In this document: in pieces, positions 54,551 through 64,000 of the stretch
Position numbering within the stretch: position 1 is the stretch's first letter
Layout of the letters: every line of letters starts with the position of its first letter
Assembly (NCBI RefSeq): GCF_039555335.1
Contig: NC_092635.1
Location: 49,434,052 to 49,498,051 of the forward strand
DNA length: 64,000 nucleotides
From: Amphiura filiformis
Lineage: Eukaryota > Echinodermata > Ophiuroidea > Amphilepidida > Amphiuridae
Direction of reading: 5' to 3'
Notes under the pieces: model-generated
The model's input: the letters and a program-made list of their open reading frames with translations, nothing else
Told to the model about the DNA's origin: nothing
Databases searched by the model: none
Position numbers and translations under genes: made by a program

Positions 54551-56050
54551 ATTTACACTGAGAAAACTCAGCAAATCAACCATTTTGGTTTGTCTCTCTT
54601 CAGAGGGAACAAAATAGTGTACCTCCCCAATTTGTTATACTATAAATCCAATAACTTGCATCTTGTATGCATATGCATTACAATGGTGTGTGCATGTAGT
54701 GGTCAGTGCATGCTATCGATATAATATACTCGCTATCGCAGACAAGCACACAACTTGAAATGCATGAGCCCATCATGCTAGAAAGAATCCGGAAACACGC
54801 TATATATTTTTACCTGACACAAGTCCTCACAGTTGAAATCATTGTACATTCCATACATTACAGACGGTGATTTTCATTACATGGTGCAAGACCCACCAAC
54901 TCCCTAAAACCCATGCCAATATTACAATAACCCAACAAATGACATTCCACTTGTTATGTTGCAATAACTACCAACTAAGGGTTAGTGACATAGACATTAT
55001 ATATTTGTATCACTGGGGTGATCACATGGGGTGCTAGATGAGCATGTATAATCAATCACAAATGATTAAGTACAGAAGGATGGTCCGACTGAATGACGTT
55101 GACGCCATCCCACAAATTAACTCTCTCCACACGGGTGTCGACTGCAGGCGACAAGTTTCAAATTTTATTAAAAATTTTGGAATTGTACATTTTCATGACC
55201 ATATTTTGAATCAGCATGAAAAAAGCATTAAAATAAAAACAAACAAGCCTAGTATTGGTTCAGAGGCTCAAGAGATTGCTGGCAATATTTTGAAAAAATA
55301 TTGCAAACTTTGACCTTTTTATGTTGAATGCTTTGGCTGAGTATTAAGTTTCATGGCAGTGTTCCAATCCCTTTTCATGCAAGGGACATAACTGTGACCC
55401 ACGGAATATTGTGCGAAGATAAAGTGTTAGACACTTTTTGCTTAAAAATCCAAATGTAACCTCTTTCAGCCCTATTAATACTTCACAGGGTCAATGAGAA
55501 ATGTGGATTTTCCAAAATCTTCATTTTGATGGAAAAATATTGGGTTTGAGTTTGTTGATTGGCCCATTGTCCTTTAAGAGTTGAGCACAGATCGTGGAAA
55601 GAAGATCTGTGGTGTTAGCATAGAAGAATCACCCTGATTTAATTGGAAATCTCCTTAATTATCTCTCACATATCTCTCATAAGGTGGACATTGTTTTGAA
55701 TATATGGGGACAACTTTCCCACCAGGTTCATCTTCTCAAAAATGTGATTCTAAAGGGGCACTCAGACAATCGCACAATTTCAGAACCAATAGATGCAACA
55801 ATTGATCCCCAACCACCCCTCCTTGAGCCAACCATACTTTCCACTTCCCTCAGGAATCATCATCTGGAGTGCATCTTTTAACCAATCCACCTATAATTGT
55901 CCAAACTCAAAACATCACCCTTTATGGCGAGATGATGAAGCATACTTAAGGAGACTGCCATTTGGTCTTATCATTGGACACCTAATGACATAACTACAAT
56001 CAACGAAAAAAGTCTTGGAACGCTTGCGTGTAAATAACGGATAACTCTCA
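54551..56050. other. noncoding stretch
   Basis: Contains a 91-codon ORF at 55038-55313 starting at ATG, with no recognised domain and no splice evidence. Otherwise nothing stands out. Confidence 0.35.
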
Positions 56051-56137
56051 CCCCCTCTCCCCCGTTCAATGTTGAGAAATGCCAATGTCTTCAGCGGTTT
56101 CCCAATGTGTTTCAACATTGATTGATGGGGAGAGGGG
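56051..56137. repeat. hairpin H1 (related to 57692-57782)
   Basis: CCCCTCTCCCC...TTCAATGTTGA pairs with TCAACATTGA...GGGGAGAGGGG across a ~45-base loop. The stem has two perfect blocks of 10-11 bp. The size is in the range of a small-RNA precursor or mini-foldback. Confidence 0.7.
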
Positions 56138-56408
56138 AAGGGTAAATCATTGTTGTAGATGTCATGTTTGTTCCCAAACACAATATACGTCATTTCCATG
56201 ATCATAAGAAATTCTGCATGGAATTTCGACAGAGTGTGCCAAGCATTCCAAGGACTTTTTTTTTCGTAGATTGTAGGTACAATACAAACTAAACATGAAC
56301 TGTGTTCAATACAAATTAGAGTGCAAGTCTTATTTATACCAAGTTATTTGAAATCATCATGGATCCATCTTTCATACACAACCCTTCATTCCTATATACA
56401 TTCGGTTA

Positions 56409-56904
56409 CAGGTCAATAGTCTGGGAGGGTCATTAGTCCGAAAAGCTAATAACTTGGTTATAAACCACAATTCATATCCTAACCTTAAATTTCACCCTAA
56501 TCTATAACCTAAGCCCTAATCTTAACCCTAGTCCCTAATCTTAACCCTAGTCCCTAAACATAACCCTGACTCTAATATTGACCCTAATCTCTAGCCTAAC
56601 CCTAAACTGCTGCCCTCATTCTACAACTGTCTGGATTGACGACTGAGAAAACTATGTGGGAAAAAAGTGGCAGACTTATGCACAACCAAAGGTGCATGAG
56701 CATATTCTCGTAAGTTTGCCACAATATGCACTGTAAGTTATTCAGTCGTCACTACGAAGCATAATACAAGTATATGTGCATTGTAGACGAGTGATGGAGA
56801 TGCCCTATCACTAATGCTAACCTTAAACTTAGCCCTAACCTAAAATACCCTAAACCCTAACTTGTACATTTTTCGGACTAATGACCCTTTAGACGAATGA
56901 CCTG
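56409..56904. mobile_element. TIR element containing degenerate telomere-like repeats
   Basis: The ends CAGGTCAATAGTCTGGGAGG GTCATTAGTCCGAAAA and mirror (complement CAGGTCATTCGTCTAAAGGG) enclose many CCCTAA variants: CTTAACCCTAGTCCCTAATC twice near 56520, ACCCTAATC, and CCCTAACCTAAAATACCCTA at 56833. The telomere-like array is degenerate and internal. Confidence 0.8.
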
Positions 56905-57031
56905 CTCCCATACATTCTATTGCTTTTCTTTGAATTTCCTTCAACTTATGCGCTGACCATATTAACTTGTTCACAAAAATAACAAGAAAAAATAATTATC
57001 CACTATACATTTGGGGTGTCTTCTTCTACCC

Positions 57032-57316
57032 CGTTTACACAGGGCAAAAGTTAAAATCGATTTCACTTTAGTTGCCAGTCTAAACAGGTGGTCGTATTCA
57101 ATCATAACTCAAGAAGTCGTAATTCCAATGATGTGAATTCAAAATAAGTTTGGACTTTATGTAAGCAAACACGTTGTTACATAATGACCCATGGATGTTG
57201 CACTTCCAGTTATCACCAGGCGTACAAATTTGAAAGCGTTAACAATTAATGCCAATTCTGGGACGTAATTCACACCACCCCTTAAATCGATAACAACTTT
57301 TGCCCAATGTAAACAT
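57032..57316. mobile_element. TIR element (~285 bp)
   Basis: CGTTTACACAGGGCAAAAGT and the complement of AACTTTTGCCCAATGTAAAC, followed by ATCGATTT / AAATCGAT, make ~30-base arms. GTTTACA...GGGC ends are common among small DNA transposons; superfamily not assigned. Confidence 0.72.
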
Positions 57317-57436
57317 GGTATTTGTAATGTCATATGCATAGTACTTTTAACCATAGTACATTATAACACTAGTATACTCTACATGGTATTGATTGATACA
57401 TACATTAGTACATATAGTACTTATAATTATACCAGC

Positions 57437-57643
57437 TGCAGTTTGTTCGGCTTATAATTGGCAAAAATTATTTGGCTATTGTTACTGCACATGTCACTAA
57501 AATCCCGGTCACGCTTTAAGCAACGCAAAACTGGCGTAAGTGCTGCACCCAACTGCATACATGATATTCTGTATTCTGTCTGTTTTTTTTTTTTTTTGGG
57601 GGGGAGGGGGTTATTTGCCAATTAATAAGCCAAACAAACTACA
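57437..57643. mobile_element. TIR element family Q, copy 1 (207 bp)
   Basis: TGCAGTTTGTTCGGCTTATA ATTGGCAAA and the complement of TTTGCCAATTAATAAGCCAA ACAAACTACA. The element at 59655-59904 has similar ends (TAGTTTG.TCAGCTCGTAAT). A T-run and G-run lie at 57583-57610. Confidence 0.78.
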
Positions 57644-57691
57644 GATTCATGTACGAATGTTAGCACACTTTCACTGTCGTTTCGTGAATCT

Positions 57692-57782
57692 CTACCCCTG
57701 CTCCCCAATTCAATGTTGGACAAAGTCGTGTTGTTGGCAGGTCTGTGAGACCCTCCTAACATTGAACGATGTGGATGGGGTA
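57692..57782. repeat. hairpin H2 (related to 56051-56137)
   Basis: ACCCCTGCTCCCC..TTCAATGTTGGA pairs with TCCTAACATTGAA...TGGATGGGGT, with a ~35-base loop. It shares TTCAATGTT and the C-rich base of H1 but differs in the loop. Confidence 0.65.
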
Positions 57783-58180
57783 CAATGCGATACAGGGCAG
57801 AGTGTGTACTTCAGATATATATGACAGACCTGTTTCACACTATTGGTATGGCAAACATTTGAATTATTTTGAGCAAGTGTGCCAACAATTTTTTTGCCAA
57901 TTGTAGAATTACAGCTATATTTTATTTAAATGGATATGGTAAGTGGATTACCCTGTGTAGTAGTCACAACATATATAAGGCAATAAAAAAAGGTTTGTCT
58001 CAGAAGACGGCATGTGTAGCATTGACAAATTGCAATTTTGCACATTTCTTTATTTTATGTGCATTTTTTTTTTGCTTTTTTTTGGCCACTTTTTTTGTCA
58101 GCAAAAAAGTAAAATACAAAAAGGAAAAGAAAAGAAATGCATTAAGCATCTTTAAACCAAAAAAAAAATCACACACCGTT

Positions 58181-58344
58181 TACCCAGCAAACATAAAAAC
58201 AATCTTAAAACGTTTATTCAAAATGTTTCAATAACATTTAAATGTCAGGTTATATAGTTTTTATGAATGTTATTAAACACTTTTATACCCTTTATATAAC
58301 CCGACATTTAAACCTTTTCTGTAAAGCGTTGTGTTTGCTGGGTA
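58181..58344. mobile_element. MITE with TACCCAGCAAACA ends (164 bp)
   Basis: TACCCAGCAAACATAAAAAC and TTGTGTTTGCTGGGTA are inverted ends, with AACGTTT and AAATGTC.GGTTATAT mirrored inside. TACCCAGCAAACA-type termini occur in many aquatic animal genomes. Confidence 0.82.
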
Positions 58345-59654
58345 CAACTATTTCCATTTTATTCTAAGACAAACCTTTTTAAGGAGGCCTAATATTTCTC
58401 TTTACCATTGGTTTCTATGGCAAAACAAACTCCAGCAGGAACAGGATACATTTATGACGACCTGCTTGATTTTCATTATCTGCATAATTATACGACAAAT
58501 GTACACACTATACATTGTGCCCATGTAACAGGAGTAATTTACAGATTTATAGTCTAACACAAGTCACACACACATACCTCAAAAAATATTGCTTCTTTTT
58601 CACATGTGTACTGTCATTTCTCAGATATTCAACATGGAATCATTTGGTAAATCACAGTAATATTGTTACTTGGTTCCTCAATTGTATATTACAGATTTAA
58701 TTTATATACAAACTGAAGGCAGAAGGAAGGAGATAGAATCTCAAATTTGTACATAAAACTCACTTCTATGATATATCCCTATATAATTATTTTTTTGCCC
58801 CTGGATAAAAATAATACTGTGTAAGCATAACATAAAATAATTTAGTGTGCACTTTTTTTTAACAATTTCAAATTGTTATAAAAGGGTCCCAGCCTTTGTT
58901 TTCAACCACTGTTGACTTGTTTTGGACCCCCAAGTTTAAATTATTTTTGCAAAAAAAAAAATACTAAAATTGTTTACACGTTTAGCGATTTTTCAGACAT
59001 TCTATTTAATAGTGACAGCCCTACACCATAGCAAATAAGAAACCCATTTAACTTAAAATTTACTACAAATGCAGTGGAATTATAACTTAATTCTCAATTT
59101 TGGGATCAATTTTTTTTATTCAGTGTTTATACCTGATTTCAAGTAATGAACTTTCTGCAATAAAGAATTACTGTATTATACATTATTCTTTCAAGTACCA
59201 GTAATATTAAGCAAAAAAACAAAATAAATCTTTAAAATTGATTAAAAAGAAAAACTAGTAAAAGGACTGTACTGCGTTTGTATTAACAATTTTGTGTGTT
59301 TTGCCACCGGTGCATGTTACATGTATGAATGAAGTCCAGGGGAATGTAGTACATGTATGCATTTAGCACTGACACATACACCGAGGGGAAACACACATAA
59401 AACATTGAACTATACACAGGATAAATAAACCGGCTGTTAGTCTACTAATGGTATGCACCCAATTTTTTCTTTACCTCGAGTAGGCCAAAGAAGAAAAGAA
59501 TTCATCCTTGACTAGGATTTGAACATGGGACCCCTGAATATAGGAGCAATAAGCATGGTGGATAAATAATATTTGATAAATTCTACAAATTAATTTTTTT
59601 TTTTTTTTAAAGAGTTACTTTTAGTTCATGGTTGATGGTATGCATGTAATTTAC
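58345..59654. other. AT-rich stretch, nothing coding recognised
   Basis: Several A and T homopolymers. A weak box-B-like GTTCAAATCC on - near 59517 hints at a tRNA-derived fragment but has no convincing partner. Confidence 0.35.
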
Positions 59655-59904
59655 TATAGTTTGATCAGCTCGTAATCGGCGAGCCTTATAACATTGCGGA
59701 TTAATATCAATATATTTTGTCTTGTCACCTATCGCCAGAAGTATGCAGGAATTAACAATTCAAGTCCTATACTTTGTCTACTTTATTTAACACGCACAAT
59801 ATGTACCAAACAGGTCAACTATATCACTCTTAACGTGGGTCTACTTTAAGCCATAGTGGTAAAAACCTAACAATTCCTGCCGATTACGAGCTGAACAAAC
59901 TATA
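59655..59904. mobile_element. TIR element family Q, copy 2 (250 bp)
   Basis: TATAGTTTGATCAGCTCGTA ATCGGC and its mirror GCCGATTACGAGCTGAACAA ACTATA. No ORF. Confidence 0.82.
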
Positions 59905-60033
59905 ATCTGTTAGCCTGTCGGAAGATAAGCCCAAGGGGAAGTTAGATGAGAGTTTTAACCCAAGATGCAGAAAATAGAGTGGTATGTGGAATGAAATTAT
60001 TTGTGAATAAACACTTTTTAGTGCTCCCCCTTA

Positions 60034-60246
60034 GGCGATGAAAAAAGAAAACCCTGTTCTACGGGCCTAATCGACCCAGATTTTACAGATAATTGGGAAA
60101 CAAATTTTTCCTGTACAAAATTGCAATATATTTTAAGATTTTGGTGATTTTTTGGGTCATTTGCAAAAAGAAAAAAGAAGACTGACCGACCACCCTTACC
60201 TGAAAGGTCTGTCCGCCCGTAGAACAGGTGTTTTTTTTCTGTCGCC
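60034..60246. mobile_element. Harbinger-like MITE (213 bp) with TTA TSD
   Basis: GGCGATGAAAAAAGAAAACC CTGTTCTACGGGC and its mirror GCCCGTAGAACAGGTGTTTT...TCGCC are flanked by TTA (60031-60033, 60247-60249). Confidence 0.72.
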
Positions 60247-60476
60247 TTAACAATTGGAATTCTATAAACTATCTAGTACATGCATTCTGAAGAACACACT
60301 TTATATATTGAAGCACATAAAATATATAAACAGAGTTTCGCATATTTTTGCACAACTTCTTATAATATAAATTCAAAAATAAATAATTTCAATAAATGAA
60401 AAAATATTTATACAAATAATACAATATAACTTCTTGCTTTTTTCATAAAACGAATCTGATTACAAAACGTCAAATT

Positions 60477-60572
60477 GGCAATTCCAGTTAAAATCCATAA
60501 TTCACACTCCCTATGTGGAAGATTAAGGTCATGTCTTCCATAGGGGGTGTATGGATATCAACTGGAATAGCC
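60477..60572. mobile_element. palindromic MITE family P, copy 3 (short)
   Basis: GGCAATTCCAGTTAAAATCC and mirror ATCAACTGGAATAGCC around CACTCCCTATGTGGAAGATT and the mirror GGAAGACATGACCTTAATC. It is missing the centre present in copy 2. Confidence 0.78.
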
Positions 60573-60577
60573 TCATA

Positions 60578-60810
60578 TGTGACACGATCTGGTCCATGGG
60601 GGCCAAAGGAGGCATTTTTGAAAATTGAGTTACTGTAATTATTACATTATACATACAATAGACTATCATTTACTGAAAACACCAAAGGTCTAACAAGTTT
60701 TTTGATGCCTATTTTCTTATGTATTTTACTGTTTTTTTACTCCATATTTTTAACTTTATCTCAGTTTCAAATTTGCCGCCTTTGGCCCCCATGGACCAGA
60801 TCGTGTCACA
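60578..60810. mobile_element. TIR element family R, copy 1 (233 bp)
   Basis: TGTGACACGATCTGGTCCAT GGGGGCCAAAGGAGGC and its near-perfect mirror. The interior is AT-rich. Copy 2 is at 62871-63086 and a half copy at 22050-22112. Confidence 0.88.
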
Positions 60811-60914
60811 TATTTCTAATACCTCAATCTCCCTATTTAAAACTAAATAAGGCAGCCTTCAGTGTATAGATATGAAACACATGAGGGACAAGCAAATGTA
60901 TATTATGTACCTAA

Positions 60915-61185
60915 TGGGCTATTCTATTTAAAATCCACACTACCCCTGTGGAAGATTTTGGAAATATCTTACACAGGGGGAGTATGAATGTCAAATGGAA
61001 TGAACACATTCGACAGTTCCATTTGAAATTTACCCTCCCACATGGGAAGATTCAGGTTAAATCTCTCAAGAGGGTGTATGAAATTCAAATGGAGCTGTCT
61101 AATGTGTTCATTCCATATTCCCTCTGTGGAAGTTTTTTCCCAAATCTTCCACAGGGGTAGTGTGGATTTTAAATGGAATAGCCCA
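60915..61185. mobile_element. palindromic MITE family P, copy 4, with an inner palindrome
   Basis: Outer arms TGGGCTATTCTATTTAAAAT CCACACTACCCCTGTGGAAG and mirror. Inner arms GGAATGAACACATT.GACAG and CCATTTGAAATT with mirrors form a second foldback in the centre. The ORFs across it are not genes. Confidence 0.88.
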
Positions 61186-61208
61186 ATAGTCTGTCTAACT
61201 ACTGGTAC

Positions 61209-61337
61209 AATTCTGGTTTACCCTGCGCACCCTGTGTTTTCAATACAATTCTTGTTTACCCTGCACACCATATTTTTAGGGTATTAGGGTAAGGGTTAGG
61301 GTTAGGATTATACTTGTGCACAGGGTATACCAGAATT
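61209..61337. mobile_element. short inverted-repeat element with TTAGGG-like core
   Basis: AATTCTGGTTTACCCTG and its mirror CAGGGTATACCAGAATT bound ~130 bases. Inside, 61273-61306 reads AGGGTATTAGGGTAAGGGTT AGGGTTAGG, close to the animal telomere repeat. TTCTTGTTTACCCTGCACACC is a diverged copy of the left end. Confidence 0.7.
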
Positions 61338-61628
61338 ATTCCTGCATTCTATTGTAAATCGTGTTTGGGCAGGAAAACATCATATGTACTTGTGGCCCTC
61401 AAACAAAACTGCCAAGAGGTTACATAGAAGGTTTTGCTTTAAACATGTTCAGAGGTCTTTTTTTAAAAACAAATTCAGGGGCCAATAACACAAAGGAGGT
61501 TTTTCCTGCCCAACAACGAAATGAAATTGCTATCTCTGGTGTCAGCTGTTTGTGTTTTGATAGCCTCACTCGTGGGATAAGAAAAACATCACAGAAGCAA
61601 TAAAAGTAAGGATGTATTCACTGCAGAA
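61338..61628. other. short noncoding stretch
   Basis: An 80-codon ORF at 61361-61603 has no recognised domain and no splice support. Confidence 0.35.
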
Positions 61629-61918
61629 GTGACATAATAATTGGATTAACTACCATAGCAATAGATGAATAAAATGTTTGCCTATATCGCCCTGCACTGC
61701 AACGTTCACACAGTACCTATGCATTGAACCATATCATGCTGATCACTCACACCTGTAAAATTAGTATCTTTGAAAAGAGCGGTTTGTATTCAATCTATAA
61801 TTGCAAACATATACAGGTAATGAGTACAACCTGTTTGTAGTGCAGGGCAATACAGTTAAAATTGTATTCATCTATTGCTATGGTAGTTAATCCGATTTGT
61901 TACATCACTTTTATAGTG
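61629..61918. mobile_element. TIR element (290 bp)
   Basis: GTGACATAATAATTGGATTA ACTACCATAGCAATAGATGA and the mirror TCATCTATTGCTATGGTAGT TAATCCGATTTGTTACATCAC. Inner GCCCTGCACTGCAA is mirrored by TTGTAGTGCAGGGC. Confidence 0.85.
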
Positions 61919-62261
61919 ATTTTCTAATCTTCATTTTGATGTCAGACTTGGTCTGTATCAAATTACTTTCATGGTTGCCATTTTTTCCGCTCCAGTATCA
62001 CATCTATGGTTGTTCAAAAAATGTAAAAATCTGACATTTGGATGAATTTAGGGTTGTTCTTGTTTGGCAATCACTGATAATCACTTTTAACACCAACATA
62101 TATATTTTCCTCCATATTGCAGGAGTGAGAAATACTATAGGTGGTTCATTGTAAGCATGGGAAAAAATATATCAATGTCAAAACAAGGTAGAATTACTGG
62201 GCAGCCGAAAAACTACATTCTCACTGAAGAACATATCTACCTCTTTTGCCTTATGCTTTAA

Positions 62262-62466
62262 CCCCATGAGAACTACCTGCTGATTGGCCAAAATGAATAT
62301 TGTGTCCAATTTTGAACCAATCAAAGAGGGTATTAATAAGATCATCTGCAAATACAAGTTTGGCCATAAATAGTTTAAAGCCTAGTCATAATTGGCAATT
62401 GAAATGAGCATTTCAAGTTATCAACCAATCAAAAATGCTGTTAGATGACCAGTAGTGTCCAGGGGG
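62262..62466. mobile_element. TTAA-flanked MITE (205 bp), piggyBac-like ends
   Basis: TTAA (62258-62261, 62467-62470) encloses CCCCATGAGAACTACCTG and the complement CCCCCTGGACACTACTGG. CCC-starting ends at TTAA fit the piggyBac superfamily. The interior has inverted CTGATTGGCC / TTGATTGG-type patches. Confidence 0.75.
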
Positions 62467-62870
62467 TTAAAGCTTAAATTGCAACTCTCTAAATTGCAAC
62501 TAACTCTCTGGAATTGTAAGAAGATATAAACTCATGTGTTACTAAAAGCTCAGGAAAATATGTTCTAGCATTGCACCCAAAGTGTAAAATATATTTGGTT
62601 TTGTTGTGATTAGGCACACATACTATAGATGAGTTGACTTATGATGTCACATGTTTACATTGAGGGTGTCCACTCTTCTGTTTCATACAGGGCAAATAAT
62701 ATACTGTAGTGTGTATGGCAGACCACATCAAATCTTTTCAAACCAAACTTGCACATGAAAACACATGTCAACATCTATATTTCAACAAAACTGAACTAAC
62801 AAGCTTGCAGGTGTTGATCAATGTTATGGCATATGCAATTCATTCTGTTTGGTATAAACCAATCTGCATT

Positions 62871-63086
62871 TGTGACACAATCTGCTCCATGGGGGCCAAA
62901 GGAGGCATTTTTGAAACCTGAGTTACTATATTTATTACGTTATAAAAACATTAAGCTATCATATACTAAAAACACCAAAGGTTTAACATACTAAGTATTT
63001 GATTGTTTTTATTTACTCCATTTTTGTGCCTTTATCTCAATTTCAAATTTGCAACCTTTGACCTCCATGGACCAGATTGTGTCACA
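62871..63086. mobile_element. TIR element family R, copy 2 (216 bp)
   Basis: TGTGACACAATCTGCTCCAT and mirror ATGGACCAGATTGTGTCACA, with the shared interior AAACACCAAAGGT and TATCTCAATTTCAAATTTGC. Same family as 60578-60810. Confidence 0.87.
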
Positions 63087-64000
63087 TTTGTGGTTATTAA
63101 TATCTTTGGACTGTAGTATGATGAGGTCAAATCATGGTATATACACTTTGTGCTGGAAATACACTTCTTTATTACAATTTGCACACACAAAATTATGAAT
63201 TCTGCATAATAGCTGTTCATACATATGATCAAACTGGCTGTAATAGTTAACCAACAGAATGAGTCAAATAAAAAATAAATAAATTTGGGGATTTATAATA
63301 GTGCACGATGCTAACCCACAGGCCTCTGCACATTGCTTCTGATTACAGTGGCCCAAGTCTCACTTATAAACCATTATACAACTTTCAGGAATGCAGCTCA
63401 ATCTACATATAACCATCACAACCAGGATACAACCTGAGTATGCTCCCCTGCACTATAATTCAAGAGAATTCATGAGTAACATGAATTTAACTAATAGGTG
63501 AATCATTATACGGTGTTCTGCCAAACTCATAATGATATGTAAATGTCACAGACGCATAACCAGCCTGGCTGTACATTCTGAGGAAGCAACAGCCCCCTGA
63601 CAGGACTCAACCTTTATTTTGTAGGGGTGTGCGGCAAGTAGTGCTGAATTCTGAAAACTGAGAACAGATTTTGAGGCAAAATAGGGGGGCTTCACAACTG
63701 AAATTTTCAACATATTTTTTTTAAGTGAACTAAAATTGGGCCAAATTATAAGTTACAAAGAAAATTTGTGAAACTTTTTCCAAATTTAAGCGAAAGAGGT
63801 ACAATTTTGGGACTTGTACTCAAAGTAAAGTCAGTTTGATATAAACAGAGGTTTTTTTTGTCTGTCCCTCCCTAAGCCATACTGCTGGTTATGCCCCTGT
63901 GCTGGCAAGGTGTTTATTCATGCTAAGCAGAATCACAAAACTAGAAATATAGGCAAAGTATTTCGAACTAAAATATTTCATCCAAAAGCATTTTTTCCAT
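63087..64000. other. noncoding stretch to window end
   Basis: No exon recognised. The last 150 bases include CATAACCAGC...GCTGGTTATGCCCC, an inverted pair (63558 and 63881) that may mark another ~330-base element. Confidence 0.35.

Noticed and set aside
55038-55313. 91-codon ORF with ATG
   Set aside because: No recognised domain, no splice signals fitting neighbours, AT-rich codons; could be chance. Would reconsider with RNA evidence.
57540-58234. ORFs with FFFFWGGGG or Lys-rich segments
   Set aside because: Products of homopolymers and of the TIR element at 57437-57643.
59505-59565. Minus-strand tRNA gene
   Set aside because: Only a box-B-like GTTCAAATCC is present; no box A at the right distance with paired stems.
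61361-61603. 80-codon ORF
   Set aside because: No domain or splice support, lies between two MITEs.

Overview
This window looks like repeat-dense, AT-rich noncoding DNA from an animal genome. Marks of a eukaryote are GT-AG introns, an LTR-retrotransposon relic, many small inverted-repeat transposons, minisatellites, tRNA-like SINE heads and a 200-base assembly gap. The one host gene I recognise is BLOC1S2, a metazoan gene. Frequent TAGGCCTA-type words and the style of the repeats suggest a marine invertebrate deuterostome (echinoderm or hemichordate), but that is an impression and not a proof.

Layout. 1-1959 is a near-perfect 0.8 kb inverted repeat that truncates a gene fragment resembling a PIN/FEN-type nuclease. 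4.5-11.6 kb holds an unrecognised gene: three phase-compatible exons on the + strand (8740-8860, 10664-10845, 11453-11553), a duplicated first exon upstream with an in-frame 36-base deletion (5808-5892), and two inverted, partly broken relatives on the - strand. Transposons are interleaved with all of these. 11.7-21.6 kb is built from a dispersed hairpin motif (CTACTGAAGATA), a 1.65 kb tandem duplication, and a TIR element with seven copies of TTTCGGAGGCTTCA. 22.4-28.4 kb is a run of TIR elements and the gap. 29.6-32.0 kb is a 2.4 kb array of about 22 bp units. 32.0-33.8 kb is the 3-prime end of a Ty3/gypsy-like element (integrase C-terminus, polypurine tract, LTR). 33.9-42.6 kb is more nested DNA transposons.

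BLOC1S2 lies at 43243-46951 on + with two coding exons. Its 3.25 kb intron carries a 39 bp minisatellite and a hAT-like MITE, and a TTAA-flanked MITE sits 50 bp after its stop. From 47.7 kb to the end I see small TIR or palindromic elements, degenerate telomere-like repeats inside two inverted-repeat elements, and two related hairpins, but no further recognisable coding exon.

The genes do not form a pathway. The window is most informative as a fossil record of transposition. Many insertions can be dated relative to each other, and two have their empty site preserved in a paralogous copy within the window. All superfamily assignments rest on terminal sequences and target-site duplications only; no transposase gene was found.
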